A stretch of 64,000 bases of DNA from Cryptosporangium aurantiacum (GCF_900143005.1 NZ_FRCS01000001.1:372001-436000), one strand, 5' to 3'; shown: positions 52,732 through 61,930, counted from the stretch's first letter. Numbers and translations: made by a program. The notes: a model not told the origin generated them from the letters alone.

Positions 52732-53442
52732 GTGCCCCGCACCCGCACGCAGGCCAACCCGCGCTACGCCGTGGTCTGGGCCGTGCTGAACGCGGAGCTC
52801 GACGGCCGCACCGGCCCCGCGCACGTCGTCGACGCCGGTGGCGGCACCGGCGGGTTCGCGGTACCGCTGGCGCAGGCCGGTCACCAGGTCACGGTGGTGG
52901 ATCCGAGCCCCGACGCGCTCGCGGCGCTGGCCCGGCGGGCTGCCGAGCGTGGCGTCGCCGACCGGATCATCGCGTACCAGGGTGACGCCGACGACCTGTC
53001 CACGCTGGTCGAGCCCGGCACCGCGGACGTCGTCCTCTGTCACAGCGTCCTGGAGGTCGTCGACGACCCGGACCGGACGCTCACCGCGGTGGCGGCAGCG
53101 CTGCGTCCCGGTGGGTGCGCGAGCGTGCTGGTGGCCAACCGGGTCGCGACCGTGCTCGCGCGGGCGCTGGCCGGCCACTTCCACCAGGCGCAGGACGCAC
53201 TGGCCGGTGACCTGGAGCCCCGCCGCTACGACCTCGACGGGCTGGCCACGCTCGTGACCAAGGCCGGGCTGGTACCGGAACGGTGGCACGGCGTCCGGGT
53301 GCTGGCCGATCTGGTGCCCGGCGCCGTCGTCGACGTCGAACCGGACGCGCTGGAGGCACTCGTCGCGCTGGAGCTGGCGCTGTCCGAGCGTCCGCCGTAC
53401 CGGGACATCGCCACCCAGCTGCACGTGCTGGCCCGTCGGTGA
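52732..53442 (+). CDS. Class I SAM-dependent methyltransferase
   Basis: 236 residues. Motif I VVDAGGGTGGFAVPLAQAG, acidic motif VVDPSPDALAALARRA, post-I region YQGDADDLSTLVEPGTADVVLCHSVLEVVDDPDRTL. The N-terminus PRTRTQANPRYAVVWAVLNAEL is conserved-looking. This resembles the UbiE/small-molecule methyltransferase type; substrate unknown. GTG 52732 with GAGAGG upstream. It starts 41 nt after dnaE2 and overlaps the next gene by 4 nt (GTGA), so it may be read through from the SOS operon, though no direct link to repair is evident. Confidence 0.83.
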   Translation: MPRTRTQANPRYAVVWAVLNAELDGRTGPAHVVDAGGGTGGFAVPLAQAGHQVTVVDPSPDALAALARRAAERGVADRIIAYQGDADDLSTLVEPGTADVVLCHSVLEVVDDPDRTLTAVAAALRPGGCASVLVANRVATVLARALAGHFHQAQDALAGDLEPRRYDLDGLATLVTKAGLVPERWHGVRVLADLVPGAVVDVEPDALEALVALELALSERPPYRDIATQLHVLARR

Positions 53443-54590
53443 AAACCCTGCCGGCCGCTCCGGCCTACGGCCGGCGCTCCGCGGCCGAACTGCTGCCCGC
53501 GGCCGTCCGTGCGCTCGGTGGCCCGTTCGAACAGGCTCCGGACGACGTCCTGCGGCTGCCCGCGGCGAACCGGGTCTGCATCCTGATCCTGGACGGGCTG
53601 GGGGCGGCCCTGCTGCGGCAGCACACCGCGGACGCGCCGTTTCTCGCGTCGCTCGACGGCGAACCACCGCTGACGGTCGGGTTCCCGTCCACGACCGCGA
53701 CCAGCATGGCCGGGTTCGGCACCGGTCTCGCGCCGGGCGAGCACGGCATGCTCGGCTACCAGGTGCGCGACCCCGAGCGAGGGGTGCTGCTCAACCTCCT
53801 GCGCTGGGACCGGACGGCCGTGCCCGAGGTGTGGCAGCCGCAGCCGACGGTGTTCGAGCGGGTGGCCGCGACCGGCCTGCCGGTGTTCCACGTCGGCCCG
53901 GCCGCGTTCGCGCAGTCCCCGCTGACCAGGGCGGTCTGGCGGGGCGCGGAGTACCGGGCGGCCGACAGCCCCGGCTCGCTGGTCGCCCGCACCGCGGCGA
54001 CGGTCGCGGCCGAACCGCGTTCGCTGACCGTCGCGTACTACTCCACGGTCGACGGCACCGGGCACGTCTACGGGTCGCGCTCGGCCGCCTGGCGGCACGA
54101 GCTGGCGATCGTCGACCGGTTGGTGGAGCGCCTGGCCGCTGCGCTGCCCCCGGACGCGCTGCTGGTCGTCACCGGGGACCACGGGATGGTCGACCCGTCC
54201 GAGCGGATCGACCTGGACGCGATCCCGGAGCTGCGCGAGGGTGTGGCGCTGCTGGGCGGCGAGGCGCGGGCCCGGCACGTGTACACCGTCCCCGGCGCCG
54301 CGGAGGACGCCCTCGCGGCCTGGGCGGAGAAGCTCGACGGCTCGGCCTGGGTGCTCTCCAGGGAGGCCGCGGTAGAGGCCGGTTGGTTCGGCCCGGTGGT
54401 GCGGCCCGAGTTGCTCGGACGACTCGGTGACGTGGTCGTCGCGGCCGGGCCGGACACCGCGCTGATCGCGACCGAGCAGGAGCCGCGCGAGTCCCGCCTG
54501 GTCGGCCTCCACGGCTCGATCACCCCCGCAGACCTCGAGGTGCCCGTGCTCCTCGCCCGCGAGGGCGGAAATGTCGTAGCCGAGCCATAG
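53439..54590 (+). CDS. Alkaline phosphatase-superfamily nucleotide pyrophosphatase/phosphodiesterase
   Basis: 383 residues. Metal and nucleophile motifs of the superfamily: CILILDGLGAALL, FPSTTATSMAGFGTG (Thr nucleophile), YYSTVDGTGHVYG, VVTGDHGMVD and GLHGS. No signal peptide is evident, so it is probably cytoplasmic. It hydrolyses phosphodiester or phosphomonoester substrates that cannot be deduced. GTG 53439 overlaps the methyltransferase stop. Its end is followed by the dispersed hairpin repeat, the likely terminator. Confidence 0.85.
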   Translation: MKTLPAAPAYGRRSAAELLPAAVRALGGPFEQAPDDVLRLPAANRVCILILDGLGAALLRQHTADAPFLASLDGEPPLTVGFPSTTATSMAGFGTGLAPGEHGMLGYQVRDPERGVLLNLLRWDRTAVPEVWQPQPTVFERVAATGLPVFHVGPAAFAQSPLTRAVWRGAEYRAADSPGSLVARTAATVAAEPRSLTVAYYSTVDGTGHVYGSRSAAWRHELAIVDRLVERLAAALPPDALLVVTGDHGMVDPSERIDLDAIPELREGVALLGGEARARHVYTVPGAAEDALAAWAEKLDGSAWVLSREAAVEAGWFGPVVRPELLGRLGDVVVAAGPDTALIATEQEPRESRLVGLHGSITPADLEVPVLLAREGGNVVAEP

Positions 54591-54634
54591 GCTCGAAGCC
54601 ATGATTACGGACCTGGAGCCCGCTCAGGGCGGGG

Positions 54635-54704
54635 CTGGCAGTCGAGCGCGAGGCCACCGCGACCTGGCTGTTGTCTCAAGGCCTCGCGCTCGCCTGTCAG
54701 CGTC
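54635..54704. repeat. Dispersed hairpin repeat, copy 2
   Basis: Arms 54635-54655 and 54680-54700 (21 bp, two mismatches) around a 24-nt loop. The right part, 54675-54704, equals the reverse complement of 10126-10155 except for one base. It lies 44 nt after the phosphatase gene and 19 nt before the polymerase IV start, between co-directional genes, so it may act as terminator, 5' UTR structure, or both. Confidence 0.8.
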
Positions 54705-54723
54705 GGCCTGAGCGGGCCGCGCG

Positions 54724-56013
54724 GTGGGCCGGAGTCAGTCGTTGCCTCGTGGGTCGAGCGGCTCCGACGGGCAGGTCGACGACAGTGGGTGTCGCATCCT
54801 GCACGTCGATATGGACGCGTTCTTCGTCTCGGTCGAGGTGCGGCGTGATCCCTCGCTGCGGGGGCGCCCCGTGGTGGTCGGCGGCACCGGGCCGCGCGGC
54901 GTCGTCTCGTCGGCCAGCTACGAGGCTCGGGCGTTCGGGGTCCGCAGCGCGATGCCGACCGCCAGGGCCCGGCGGTTGTGCCCGCAGGCCGTCTACATCC
55001 AGCCGGTGCACGGCGCGTACTCGGAAGTATCCGCCGCCGTGATGAACATTTTCCGCGACGTCACCCCGCTGGTCGAGCCGCTCAGCCTGGACGAGGCGTT
55101 CCTCGACGTCGGCGGCGCCCAGCGGCTGCTCGGCTCGCCGTCCCGGATCGGGCAGCTGATCCGCGAGCGCGTCCGGGACGAGCAGCAGATCACGTGTTCG
55201 GTGGGCGTCGCGACGACGAAGTTCGTGGCCAAGCTCGCGTCGACCCTGTGCAAGCCCGACGGCCTCCAGGTGGTCCCGGCCAACGGCGTGCTCGAGTTCC
55301 TCCACCCGCTGCCGGTCAGCGCGCTCTGGGGGGTCGGCGACCGCACCCAGGAGCAGCTCACCCGGCTCGGGCTGTCGACCGTCGGCGACCTCGCCCGGCT
55401 GCCGCTGGCGGTGCTCCGCCGTTCGGTGGGGGAGGCGCTGTCCGCGCACCTGCACGCGTTGGCCTGGGGCCGCGACCCCCGTGCGGTGGTTCCCGACACC
55501 GCCGACAAGTCGATCGGGGCAGAGGAGACGTTCGACGTCGATCAGACGGATTCGGAGACGATCCATCGGGAACTACTTCGATTGTCGGAGAAGACGGCGG
55601 CCCGTCTGCGGTCGACCGGGCAAATGGGGAGAACGGTCGTGATCAAGGTGCGATTCGCCGATTTCTCCACCGTCAACCGGTCCCGGACGCTGCAGTCTCC
55701 GACGGATGGAACCCAAGAGATCTACGACACAGCGCGGCGATTGTATGTTGGGTTGTCGGCCACCATGCCGATCCGTCTGGTCGGTGTGAGAGTCGAAGGG
55801 ATCGGTCCGGCGTCGGCCGTCGCACGGCAGCCGACGCTCGGCGAGCCCGACCGCGGGTGGGCGGAAGCCGACCGTGCGGTCGACGCAGCGATCCGGAAGT
55901 TCGGCAGCGGCGCAGTTCGTCCCGCGGCGTTGGTGCGGCCGACGGATCGCGGGGAAAGAAATGGTCAGAAGGGCCCTAAAGGGGCCTATGGGGAGGGAAG
56001 CGGACAGTTGTGA
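54724..56013 (+). CDS. dinB: DNA polymerase IV (Y family)
   Basis: 429 residues. HVDMDAFFVSVE with catalytic Asp29 and SLDEAFLD with Asp123/Glu124, so the active site is intact, unlike ImuB. Then ATTKFVAKLASTLCKPDG, the HhH region LWGVGDRTQEQLTRLGL and a little finger (about 270-390). The N-terminus carries about 22 extra residues from GTG 54724; no later in-frame start keeps the first beta strand. RQPTLGE near 370 is a possible degenerate clamp motif. No LexA box is seen upstream, where the hairpin repeat lies instead. Confidence 0.93.
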   Translation: MGRSQSLPRGSSGSDGQVDDSGCRILHVDMDAFFVSVEVRRDPSLRGRPVVVGGTGPRGVVSSASYEARAFGVRSAMPTARARRLCPQAVYIQPVHGAYSEVSAAVMNIFRDVTPLVEPLSLDEAFLDVGGAQRLLGSPSRIGQLIRERVRDEQQITCSVGVATTKFVAKLASTLCKPDGLQVVPANGVLEFLHPLPVSALWGVGDRTQEQLTRLGLSTVGDLARLPLAVLRRSVGEALSAHLHALAWGRDPRAVVPDTADKSIGAEETFDVDQTDSETIHRELLRLSEKTAARLRSTGQMGRTVVIKVRFADFSTVNRSRTLQSPTDGTQEIYDTARRLYVGLSATMPIRLVGVRVEGIGPASAVARQPTLGEPDRGWAEADRAVDAAIRKFGSGAVRPAALVRPTDRGERNGQKGPKGAYGEGSGQL

Positions 56014-56214
56014 TCGGGTATCGGAGTAGTAAACGCCGGCTCGTGACCGTGGCCTGTCCGGTCCCCGACTACGAGCGTGGCCGTCTGTCTTTCCGACATC
56101 GCAGACCGCTCGTAAACTCATGGTCGGAAAGCCGCAACGGCCGTTCCACGGCGGTCGCCCATGTCCGGGCCTCCGGCTCGGGTGGAGCGGCCCTGAAGAG
56201 CGGGGAGGAGTGCC

Positions 56215-56631
56215 GTGCCGCTCTCTGAGAACGAGCAAAGGCTGCTCGAGCAGATCGAGCGCGGCTTGCTCGCGGACGATCCCAAGTTCGCGGACAAAGT
56301 TCGCTCGACTGACCCCCGGCATCGCGCGGTCCGGCGCGGTGCGCTCGCGGTCGCTCTGTTCCTCGCTGGTGTTGCGATCATGGTCTTCGGCCTGGTCAGC
56401 AAGATCGCCCCTGGTGGAGTGCCGCTGCTGGGGATCCTCGGGTTCGTGGTGATGTTCGGTGCCGCGGTGCTGGGAGTCCAGTCCTACCTGTACACCGGTC
56501 GCGGTGAGCAGAGGCCTCTCCACGCCGTCGGTAGTGAGCCCAAGACCCGCGGGCGAAGCCGGGGACACCGGTCGTCGCTTCTCGATCGGCTCGAGGAGCG
56601 CTGGCGCCGGCGGGCCGACGAGGATCGCTGA
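56215..56631 (+). CDS. DUF3040 membrane protein
   Basis: 138 residues. MPLSENEQRLLEQIERGLLADDPKFADKVR is the DUF3040 N-terminal signature, followed by two hydrophobic helices (about 45-63 and 68-90) and a basic tail (RGRSRGHRSSLLDRLEERWRRRADEDR). GTG 56215 has GGGGAGGAG 6 nt upstream. In many actinobacteria a DUF3040 gene lies close to dinB and to the mraZ/ftsZ cluster; dinB is indeed next to it here. Function unknown. Confidence 0.9.
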   Translation: MPLSENEQRLLEQIERGLLADDPKFADKVRSTDPRHRAVRRGALAVALFLAGVAIMVFGLVSKIAPGGVPLLGILGFVVMFGAAVLGVQSYLYTGRGEQRPLHAVGSEPKTRGRSRGHRSSLLDRLEERWRRRADEDR

Positions 56632-56683
56632 CCGCAGCGAGCGGGGGAGCGCCGGCCGACGGCACTCCCCCGGGGGAACCATC

Positions 56684-56710
56684 GCGCTGACCGGATCTGC
56701 CGGTCAGCGC
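56684..56710. terminator. Hairpin 1 after the DUF3040 gene
   Basis: GCGCTGACCGG (56684-56694) pairs perfectly with CCGGTCAGCGC (56700-56710), 5-nt loop. No U-run. The first of two hairpins in tandem between convergent genes. Confidence 0.6.
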
Positions 56711-56744
56711 ACGCGTCTCACCTGACGCTGCCGTTCGTCCGTTT

Positions 56745-56787
56745 CACGATGGCCGCAGCCCTTCCCGGGCCGCGGCCATCGTGTTTC
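56745..56787. terminator. Hairpin 2 after the DUF3040 gene
   Basis: CACGATGGCCGC (56745-56756) pairs perfectly with 56772-56783, the inner bases partly continue the stem, and a short T-rich stretch (GTTTCTG) follows. Good terminator candidate for both strands. Confidence 0.7.
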
Positions 56788-56788
56788 T

Positions 56789-56915
56789 GCTCACGGTCGG
56801 CAGCCCCCGACAGTGCTCACCGTCGGCCGCCGTCGCTCACGGCCGCCGCCGCCGAGGGCGCTCACTGTCGGACGCGGCCGATGGTGCTTACGCGGGACGC
56901 CGCGCCAACCATGAG
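56789..56915. repeat. Degenerate GCTCAC-centred repeats in the intergenic region
   Basis: GCTCAC occurs at 56789, 56815, 56835 and 56860 and as GCTTAC at 56886, mostly 25-26 bp apart, usually followed by NGTCGGNCGC-like sequence. A reversed copy (TGAGCACC) lies at 56912-56919. No coding evidence. The rest of 56632-56938 holds the two hairpins. Confidence 0.45.
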
Positions 56916-56938
56916 CACCCTCGGGCGCGGCCGAGCTC

Positions 56939-59269
56939 CTACGGGCGGTGGCGGAGGGAGCGGACGGCGGAGCCGGCCCGCTCGATCGTCGAGGCCGGAA
57001 CGATCTCGGCCATGATCCGGCGCCGCCGCGGCGTCCGCTGGTGCAGCGCCGCCCGCACCGTCACGACGGCCTCGGCCAAGCCGGGCACCGCCGTCACGCG
57101 CGGCGCGTAGCGCGCCTGCTCCTCGGCCTGAGCGAGCAGCGTCAGCGCGCCCTGCGCCGAACCGTCGAGCCCGTCGGCCCGCAGCCGATGGGACAGCCCT
57201 CGCGGGGTATCTGCTCCGGAGTCGGCGCCGCCGTCCAGGTCGACGAGCGTGTCGATCACCTCGTCCCACGCCGCGTGAGCGGCCGCCGCCGGGTCTCGTC
57301 CCTGGCCGACGGCCGCCAGCCGCTGAGCGCGCACCCTGCGCCGCACCAGCGCAGGCGCGATCAACAGCGCGAGCACCACGAGGACACCGAGCGCCCACCA
57401 CAGGATCGTGCGGACCGTGGACAGTATCGATCGCAGATCCGGGACGCCGGTCGCCTGGTCCGCTGCGCCCGGGTTGATCGACTTGCTCGGCGTCGGCTTG
57501 GGGGCCTCGGGAGACGCCCCGATCGCGGCCCGCTCCTGCTCGGCCGGCGTCCGTTCGGTCACGTCGCCGGCCTCGGTGACCTCGGCATCGACCCAGGCTA
57601 GGTCCTCGCCCGACCCGGCGCCGTCCGACGGCGTCGGGTCGAACGGCACCCAGCCGATGCCGGTGAAGTAGATCTCGACCCAGGCGTGGGCGTCGTGGCT
57701 GGTGATCTTCCTGGAGTTGCCCTCCTGGGTGCCGAACCCGAAGCCGATCGCCACCCGGGCGGGCAGCTTCGCGAGCCGGGCCATGTACGCCATCGCTGAC
57801 GCGTACTGCTCGCAGTAGCCCCGCCGGTTCTCCAGGAACGAGACGATCGCGCTCTCGCTGGTCCCCGCGGCGGTCTTCAGGTCGTACTGGAACCCGTTCT
57901 CCTCGGAGAAGAAACTGTTGAGCGCTACCGCCTTCTCGTACTGCGTCGTCAGGCCCGCGGTGATCTCGTCGACCTGCTGCTGGACGCTCGGCACCGGGTC
58001 GTCGAGCTCGGTGTACCGGCGGAACGTGCTGCTGCCCTCCTGCGGCTCCGGCGCGGAGCGCAGCATCTCGGCGCTGTAGAGCACGCGGCGGGAGTCGAAC
58101 GAGTACTTCAGGCCTTCGGTGGTGTCGACGGTGCTGAAGACGGCTTCCGAACCGCGGTCGAACCGCCAGTCCCCGTCGACGTCGACCGACGAGGGGTTCG
58201 AGTAGAGCGGCAGGTACCGCGACTGGCTTAGCCCACTGATCTCGATCGTCGTCTTCTGCTTGCGGGTCGGGGTCTTCGCGTCGACGCCGGAGACGTTCGG
58301 CACCCCGTTACGGACCCTGGCGTCCTGCTTCGCGGTCATGTCGCGGAGCGTCCAGCCGCTGCCGTTGAATCTTTCCAGCGTGGCCAGCCGCAGGTAGAAC
58401 GGGTCGGCGTCGTCGGTGTTGATCCGGAGCAGCTCGACCGGGCTCTCCTGGGTGAGCTGTCCCCGCAGCTCGGTGACCGGGTTGATCGCGGTGACGGTCC
58501 GGCCGCCCCCAGTGCCCGGCAACCCGCCCTCGAACAGCGAGTGCAGGCCCTCCGCCGAGAGCGCCGGGACGCCGGCGGGCAGCAGCACGGCCAGGATGAT
58601 GCCGAACACCCCGAGCCGGCCGGCGACCAGCGAGCCGGCACCGACTGGACGCACGTCCGAGTCGGCCCCGGTGGACCCGGCCCGGAACGGTCGGCCCCAG
58701 CTGTGCAGCGTCGTGCCGTGCTGTGCGGCGAGCAGCCAGCAGAAGCCGGCGGCGCCGAGCGCGAAGGGGATCCAGCCGATGCCGTCGCGGTCGACCGCGA
58801 CCGGCACCGTGTAGAGGCCGAGCAGCGGCAGACCCGCCAGCGCGGCGCGACCGAGTACGGAGGCGAGGAGGTCGACGACGATCGCGACCAGGCCGACCCC
58901 GCAGACCGTGAGCAGCAGGATGCCGGGCCGGGGCGGGACCGGAGCGGCCAGTTCGGCGATGTCCGCGAACGCGGTCGACACGTCGGTGCGGAGACCGCTG
59001 ATCGTGTTCGGCGTCGGGATGATGCCGAGGAAGCGGTCGTGCCCGAACACCACGGTCGTGTAGAGCAGCACGGCGACGGCGCCGACCACGGGCTGGAGCC
59101 AGGCCGGGGTGCGCAGCGCGCGGGCGCCGACGCCGGCCAGCGTCACGACGATGACGCTGCCGACGACCACCGGCAACCACGACCACCCTTCCAGGACGCC
59201 GGAGAGCGACGTCGTGGAGAGCAGCGTCGCGACACCGGCGACGATCGAGACGTAGGTCCGTCGGTTCAT
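56939..59269 (-). CDS. Transglutaminase-like membrane protein (TgpA/DUF3488 type)
   Basis: 776 residues from ATG 59269. Six or more N-terminal membrane helices (about 5-190 and again near 225), a large extracytoplasmic part with a transglutaminase core (Cys in RRGYCEQYASAMAYMARLAKLPARVAIGFG; His/Asp in SHDAHAWVEIYFTGIGWVPFDPTPS), a further helix (TILWWALGVLVVLALLIAPALV) and a DUF4129-like cytoplasmic tail. The start overlaps the DUF58 gene stop by 4 nt. The MoxR-DUF58-TgpA trio is a conserved operon; the peptide substrate is unknown. A long Arg-rich extension open upstream to 59734 is shadow of the DUF58 gene. Confidence 0.9.
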   Translation of the reverse strand: MNRRTYVSIVAGVATLLSTTSLSGVLEGWSWLPVVVGSVIVVTLAGVGARALRTPAWLQPVVGAVAVLLYTTVVFGHDRFLGIIPTPNTISGLRTDVSTAFADIAELAAPVPPRPGILLLTVCGVGLVAIVVDLLASVLGRAALAGLPLLGLYTVPVAVDRDGIGWIPFALGAAGFCWLLAAQHGTTLHSWGRPFRAGSTGADSDVRPVGAGSLVAGRLGVFGIILAVLLPAGVPALSAEGLHSLFEGGLPGTGGGRTVTAINPVTELRGQLTQESPVELLRINTDDADPFYLRLATLERFNGSGWTLRDMTAKQDARVRNGVPNVSGVDAKTPTRKQKTTIEISGLSQSRYLPLYSNPSSVDVDGDWRFDRGSEAVFSTVDTTEGLKYSFDSRRVLYSAEMLRSAPEPQEGSSTFRRYTELDDPVPSVQQQVDEITAGLTTQYEKAVALNSFFSEENGFQYDLKTAAGTSESAIVSFLENRRGYCEQYASAMAYMARLAKLPARVAIGFGFGTQEGNSRKITSHDAHAWVEIYFTGIGWVPFDPTPSDGAGSGEDLAWVDAEVTEAGDVTERTPAEQERAAIGASPEAPKPTPSKSINPGAADQATGVPDLRSILSTVRTILWWALGVLVVLALLIAPALVRRRVRAQRLAAVGQGRDPAAAAHAAWDEVIDTLVDLDGGADSGADTPRGLSHRLRADGLDGSAQGALTLLAQAEEQARYAPRVTAVPGLAEAVVTVRAALHQRTPRRRRIMAEIVPASTIERAGSAVRSLRHRP

Positions 59270-60756
59270 CGAGGAACTCCTGGGCGTGCGCCGTTGCCGT
59301 TCGTGGAGCCGTAGCCGTTGGTGGTTCCGTAGCCGTTCGTCGAGGCGTGCCCGTTCGTCGCGTCGTACGCGGGGCCGGTGGCCTCGGCGCTCGCCGCGTC
59401 GTACGCGGGGCCGGACGCCGCGGCGCTGGTCGCGTCGTACGTGGGGCCGGCGGGGGTCCCGAGAGGCGCGCCGTACGCGGTTCCGGCGGGCGGGGCGGTC
59501 GGGGCGCCCGCCGCGACGCCGCTGCCGCCTGCCAGCGTCCACAAGCTGCTGATCCGGGCCCCTGGCCGAGCCGGAAGCACTCGCCATCCGGCGGCTGCGA
59601 GCCGGCCGACGCTCTCCTGGTAGCGGCGGTCGGCTTCGGCCTTCGCTCCGGCCGGTAGCGACGCCCAGGCAGTGGAGTCGATCAGAACGGCGATCGAGGT
59701 GCCACCGGTCCGCGCCGCGGCCAGCCGGGTGCACTCCTCCGGCGTGAGCAGGCCGACGATCGCGACCAGCAGCTGGTCACGCTCGTGCCGCAACCGGTCG
59801 AGGGCCACTCCGAGCGACTGGATCCGGCTCGCCTCGACCTCGGCCAGCAGCCCGAGCGCGATGTTCTCGCCGGTGGGTGGGGTGATCGCCTGGTCGGTGC
59901 CCGCGTCGGTGACCAGGTGTAGATCGAACCCGGCGCGCAGCAGGTGGCAGGTGACGCTCGCGGCCGTGCTCACCGCCCACTCCAGGCTTGACGCCGGACC
60001 GGTGCCCCGGTGGGAGCTGAATCGGGTGTCGAGCAGGACGGTGCCGGTGGACTCCCGTGGCTGCTCCTCACGCCGCACCATCAGCTCGCCGGTGCGGGCG
60101 GTGGATCGCCAGTGCACGCGGCGGTAGTCGTCGCCGTGGCGGTACTCGCGGGTGCTGGCAGCGTCCTCCCCGCGCGCCACCGTCGACCGCGGCTGGCTCC
60201 GGGTATTGCCGGACCGGTCACCCTCCAGCGTGATCGGCGCCAGCGGCGCGACCTGCGGCGTGACGACGATCCGCTCGGTGCGGGTGAACGACCGGGTGAG
60301 CTCGCAGAGGCCGAACGGATCGGACAGGCGGACGGTCAGCGGGCCGATCTCGTAGCGGCCCCGGACGTCCACCCGGATGGGGTACTCGACGCTGCCGGAC
60401 TGCCGGCTGGACAGCCGGTCGAGGACGAACCGCGGCGATTCGCCGAGCGCGGCGGGCAACTGCTCCTCGAGTAGCAGGACGCCGGTCGGGACGCGGGACA
60501 GGTTCTCCAGCCGCAGCGTCACGGCAGCGGGGGAGCCGGCCTGGATGCGGCCCGGACGAACCGAGCGCGTGCACGACAGCCGGTAGCGGGTCCGGGCCAC
60601 CGCGATGACGGCCAGCACCGGGAGCGCGGCGAGAAGACCGGAGACCTGGAGCAGTTCACGTTCGCCGAGTACGAAGGCGGAGACCGCTGCTGCCACCGCG
60701 GCCGCGAGGAAGCTGCGGCCGCGGGTCGTCAACCCTCGTAGGGCGGCCCGGATCAC
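59266..60756 (-). CDS. DUF58 / von Willebrand factor A-like protein with repetitive C-terminus
   Basis: 496 residues. Two N-terminal membrane helices (about 12-50), a DUF58 domain with the signature YRHGDDYRRVHWRSTARTGELMVRREEQPRE, and a vWA-like region. The last 85 residues are low-complexity: a PAGTAYGAP/PAGPTYDAT/SGPAYDA/TGPAYDAT series followed by NGYGTTNGYGSTNGNG. The repeats are not part of normal DUF58 proteins and look recently expanded. GTG 60756 overlaps the MoxR stop by 4 nt. It acts with the MoxR ATPase and transglutaminase, in an undefined envelope process. Confidence 0.88.
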   Translation of the reverse strand: MIRAALRGLTTRGRSFLAAAVAAAVSAFVLGERELLQVSGLLAALPVLAVIAVARTRYRLSCTRSVRPGRIQAGSPAAVTLRLENLSRVPTGVLLLEEQLPAALGESPRFVLDRLSSRQSGSVEYPIRVDVRGRYEIGPLTVRLSDPFGLCELTRSFTRTERIVVTPQVAPLAPITLEGDRSGNTRSQPRSTVARGEDAASTREYRHGDDYRRVHWRSTARTGELMVRREEQPRESTGTVLLDTRFSSHRGTGPASSLEWAVSTAASVTCHLLRAGFDLHLVTDAGTDQAITPPTGENIALGLLAEVEASRIQSLGVALDRLRHERDQLLVAIVGLLTPEECTRLAAARTGGTSIAVLIDSTAWASLPAGAKAEADRRYQESVGRLAAAGWRVLPARPGARISSLWTLAGGSGVAAGAPTAPPAGTAYGAPLGTPAGPTYDATSAAASGPAYDAASAEATGPAYDATNGHASTNGYGTTNGYGSTNGNGARPGVPR

Positions 60757-61757
60757 CGGGGACGACGCCCGCCCCTGGCGTCCGGCACCGGGACCCGGGC
60801 GACGAGGTCAGCCAGGATGACGTCGGCGGTCCGCCGGTTGAAGACGGCCTCTTCGGTCGGGATCAGCCGGTGGGTCAGGACCGGAGCCGCGAGCCGCTGG
60901 ATGTCGTCGGGGAGGACGTAGTCGCGGCCCTCGATCGCCGCGAAGGCGCGCGCGGTGCGCAGCAGCTGCAGGCTGGCTCGCGGGCTGGCGCCCAGCCGCA
61001 GGTCCGGGTTGGTCCGGGTGGCGCTGACCAGGTCGATGACGTACCACTTGACCGGCTCGGCCACGTGGACCCGGCGGACCGTGTCGATCAGCATCCGGAT
61101 CTCGTTGCCGTCGCACACCGCCCGCAGCGCGTTGAGCGGGTCCTCCTCGCCGTGGCCGTCGAGCATCGCCAGCTCGGACCGGCGGTCGGGGTAACCCATC
61201 GCCAGCCGGGCGGTGAACCGGTCGCGCTGCGCCTCGGGCAGCGGGTAGGTGCCCGCCATCTGCGTCGGGTTCTGGGTCGCCACGACCATGAACGGGTTCT
61301 GCAGCGGGTAGGTGATGCCGTCGACCGTGACCTGACGCTCCTCCATACACTCCAGCAGCGCCGACTGCGCGTGCGGCGAGGCACGGTTGATCTCGTCGCC
61401 GACGACCAGGTTCGCGAACACCGGGCCCGGCTTGAACTCGAACGAGCGGTTCTCCGGGTTGTAGATGCTCACCCCGGTGACGTCGGAGGGCAGCAGGTCC
61501 GGGGTGAACTGGATCCGGCGGACCGTGCCGTCGATCGACCGCGCGAGTGCTTTCGCCAGCTTCGTCTTACCGACCCCGGGCACGTCCTCGATGAGGAGGT
61601 GACCCTCGGCAAGGAGAACGGCGACCGCGAGCGTGATCGTCGCGGTCTTTCCCTCGATCACCCGCTCGACGTTGGCCACGATCCGGTCGGTGACGAGCCG
61701 GACGCCGCCGAGATCGGCCGGCGGGCCGTAGTTCTCCAGAGTGCCGTGCGTCGTCAC
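60753..61757 (-). CDS. MoxR-family AAA+ ATPase
   Basis: 334 residues. Walker A LIEDVPGVGKTKLAKALA, Walker B NLVVGDEINRASPHAQSALLECMEE, sensor region VVATQNPTQMAGTYPLPEAQRDRF, and a C-terminal lid. MoxR proteins are chaperone-like ATPases that act on vWA partners, here probably the DUF58 protein encoded next. GTG 61757 with GAGGAAGAGGG upstream. It is followed by two genes with 4-nt overlaps and preceded by a possible small coupled ORF. Confidence 0.93.
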   Translation of the reverse strand: MTTHGTLENYGPPADLGGVRLVTDRIVANVERVIEGKTATITLAVAVLLAEGHLLIEDVPGVGKTKLAKALARSIDGTVRRIQFTPDLLPSDVTGVSIYNPENRSFEFKPGPVFANLVVGDEINRASPHAQSALLECMEERQVTVDGITYPLQNPFMVVATQNPTQMAGTYPLPEAQRDRFTARLAMGYPDRRSELAMLDGHGEEDPLNALRAVCDGNEIRMLIDTVRRVHVAEPVKWYVIDLVSATRTNPDLRLGASPRASLQLLRTARAFAAIEGRDYVLPDDIQRLAAPVLTHRLIPTEEAVFNRRTADVILADLVARVPVPDARGGRRPR

Positions 61758-61930
61758 CGACTGCCCTCTTCCTCGGGCCGCTGCGCCGAGCGGCTCGGAC
61801 GGTACTGCGCGCGCGGATCCGCGGTGCGGCGCAGGATCTGCCTGGGGATGACCAGGGCCGTGACGCTTCCTGGTTTCGGTGCGTTCCCGGGGGAGCGCAG
61901 CGGCCAGTAATCGTCCGGACCCGACGCCAT
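61754..61930 (-). CDS. Possible small protein (58 aa) coupled to moxR
   Basis: The frame ends in a GTGA overlap with moxR, the same junction used by the rest of the operon, and shows about 80% GC at third positions. ATG 61930 has GGAAGA immediately before it; GTG 61996 is an upstream alternative (80 residues). The product (ASGPDDYWPLRSPGNAPKPG...) is Pro/Arg-rich with no recognised domain. It could be a real leader gene or only chance reading. Confidence 0.3.
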   Translation of the reverse strand: MASGPDDYWPLRSPGNAPKPGSVTALVIPRQILRRTADPRAQYRPSRSAQRPEEEGSR

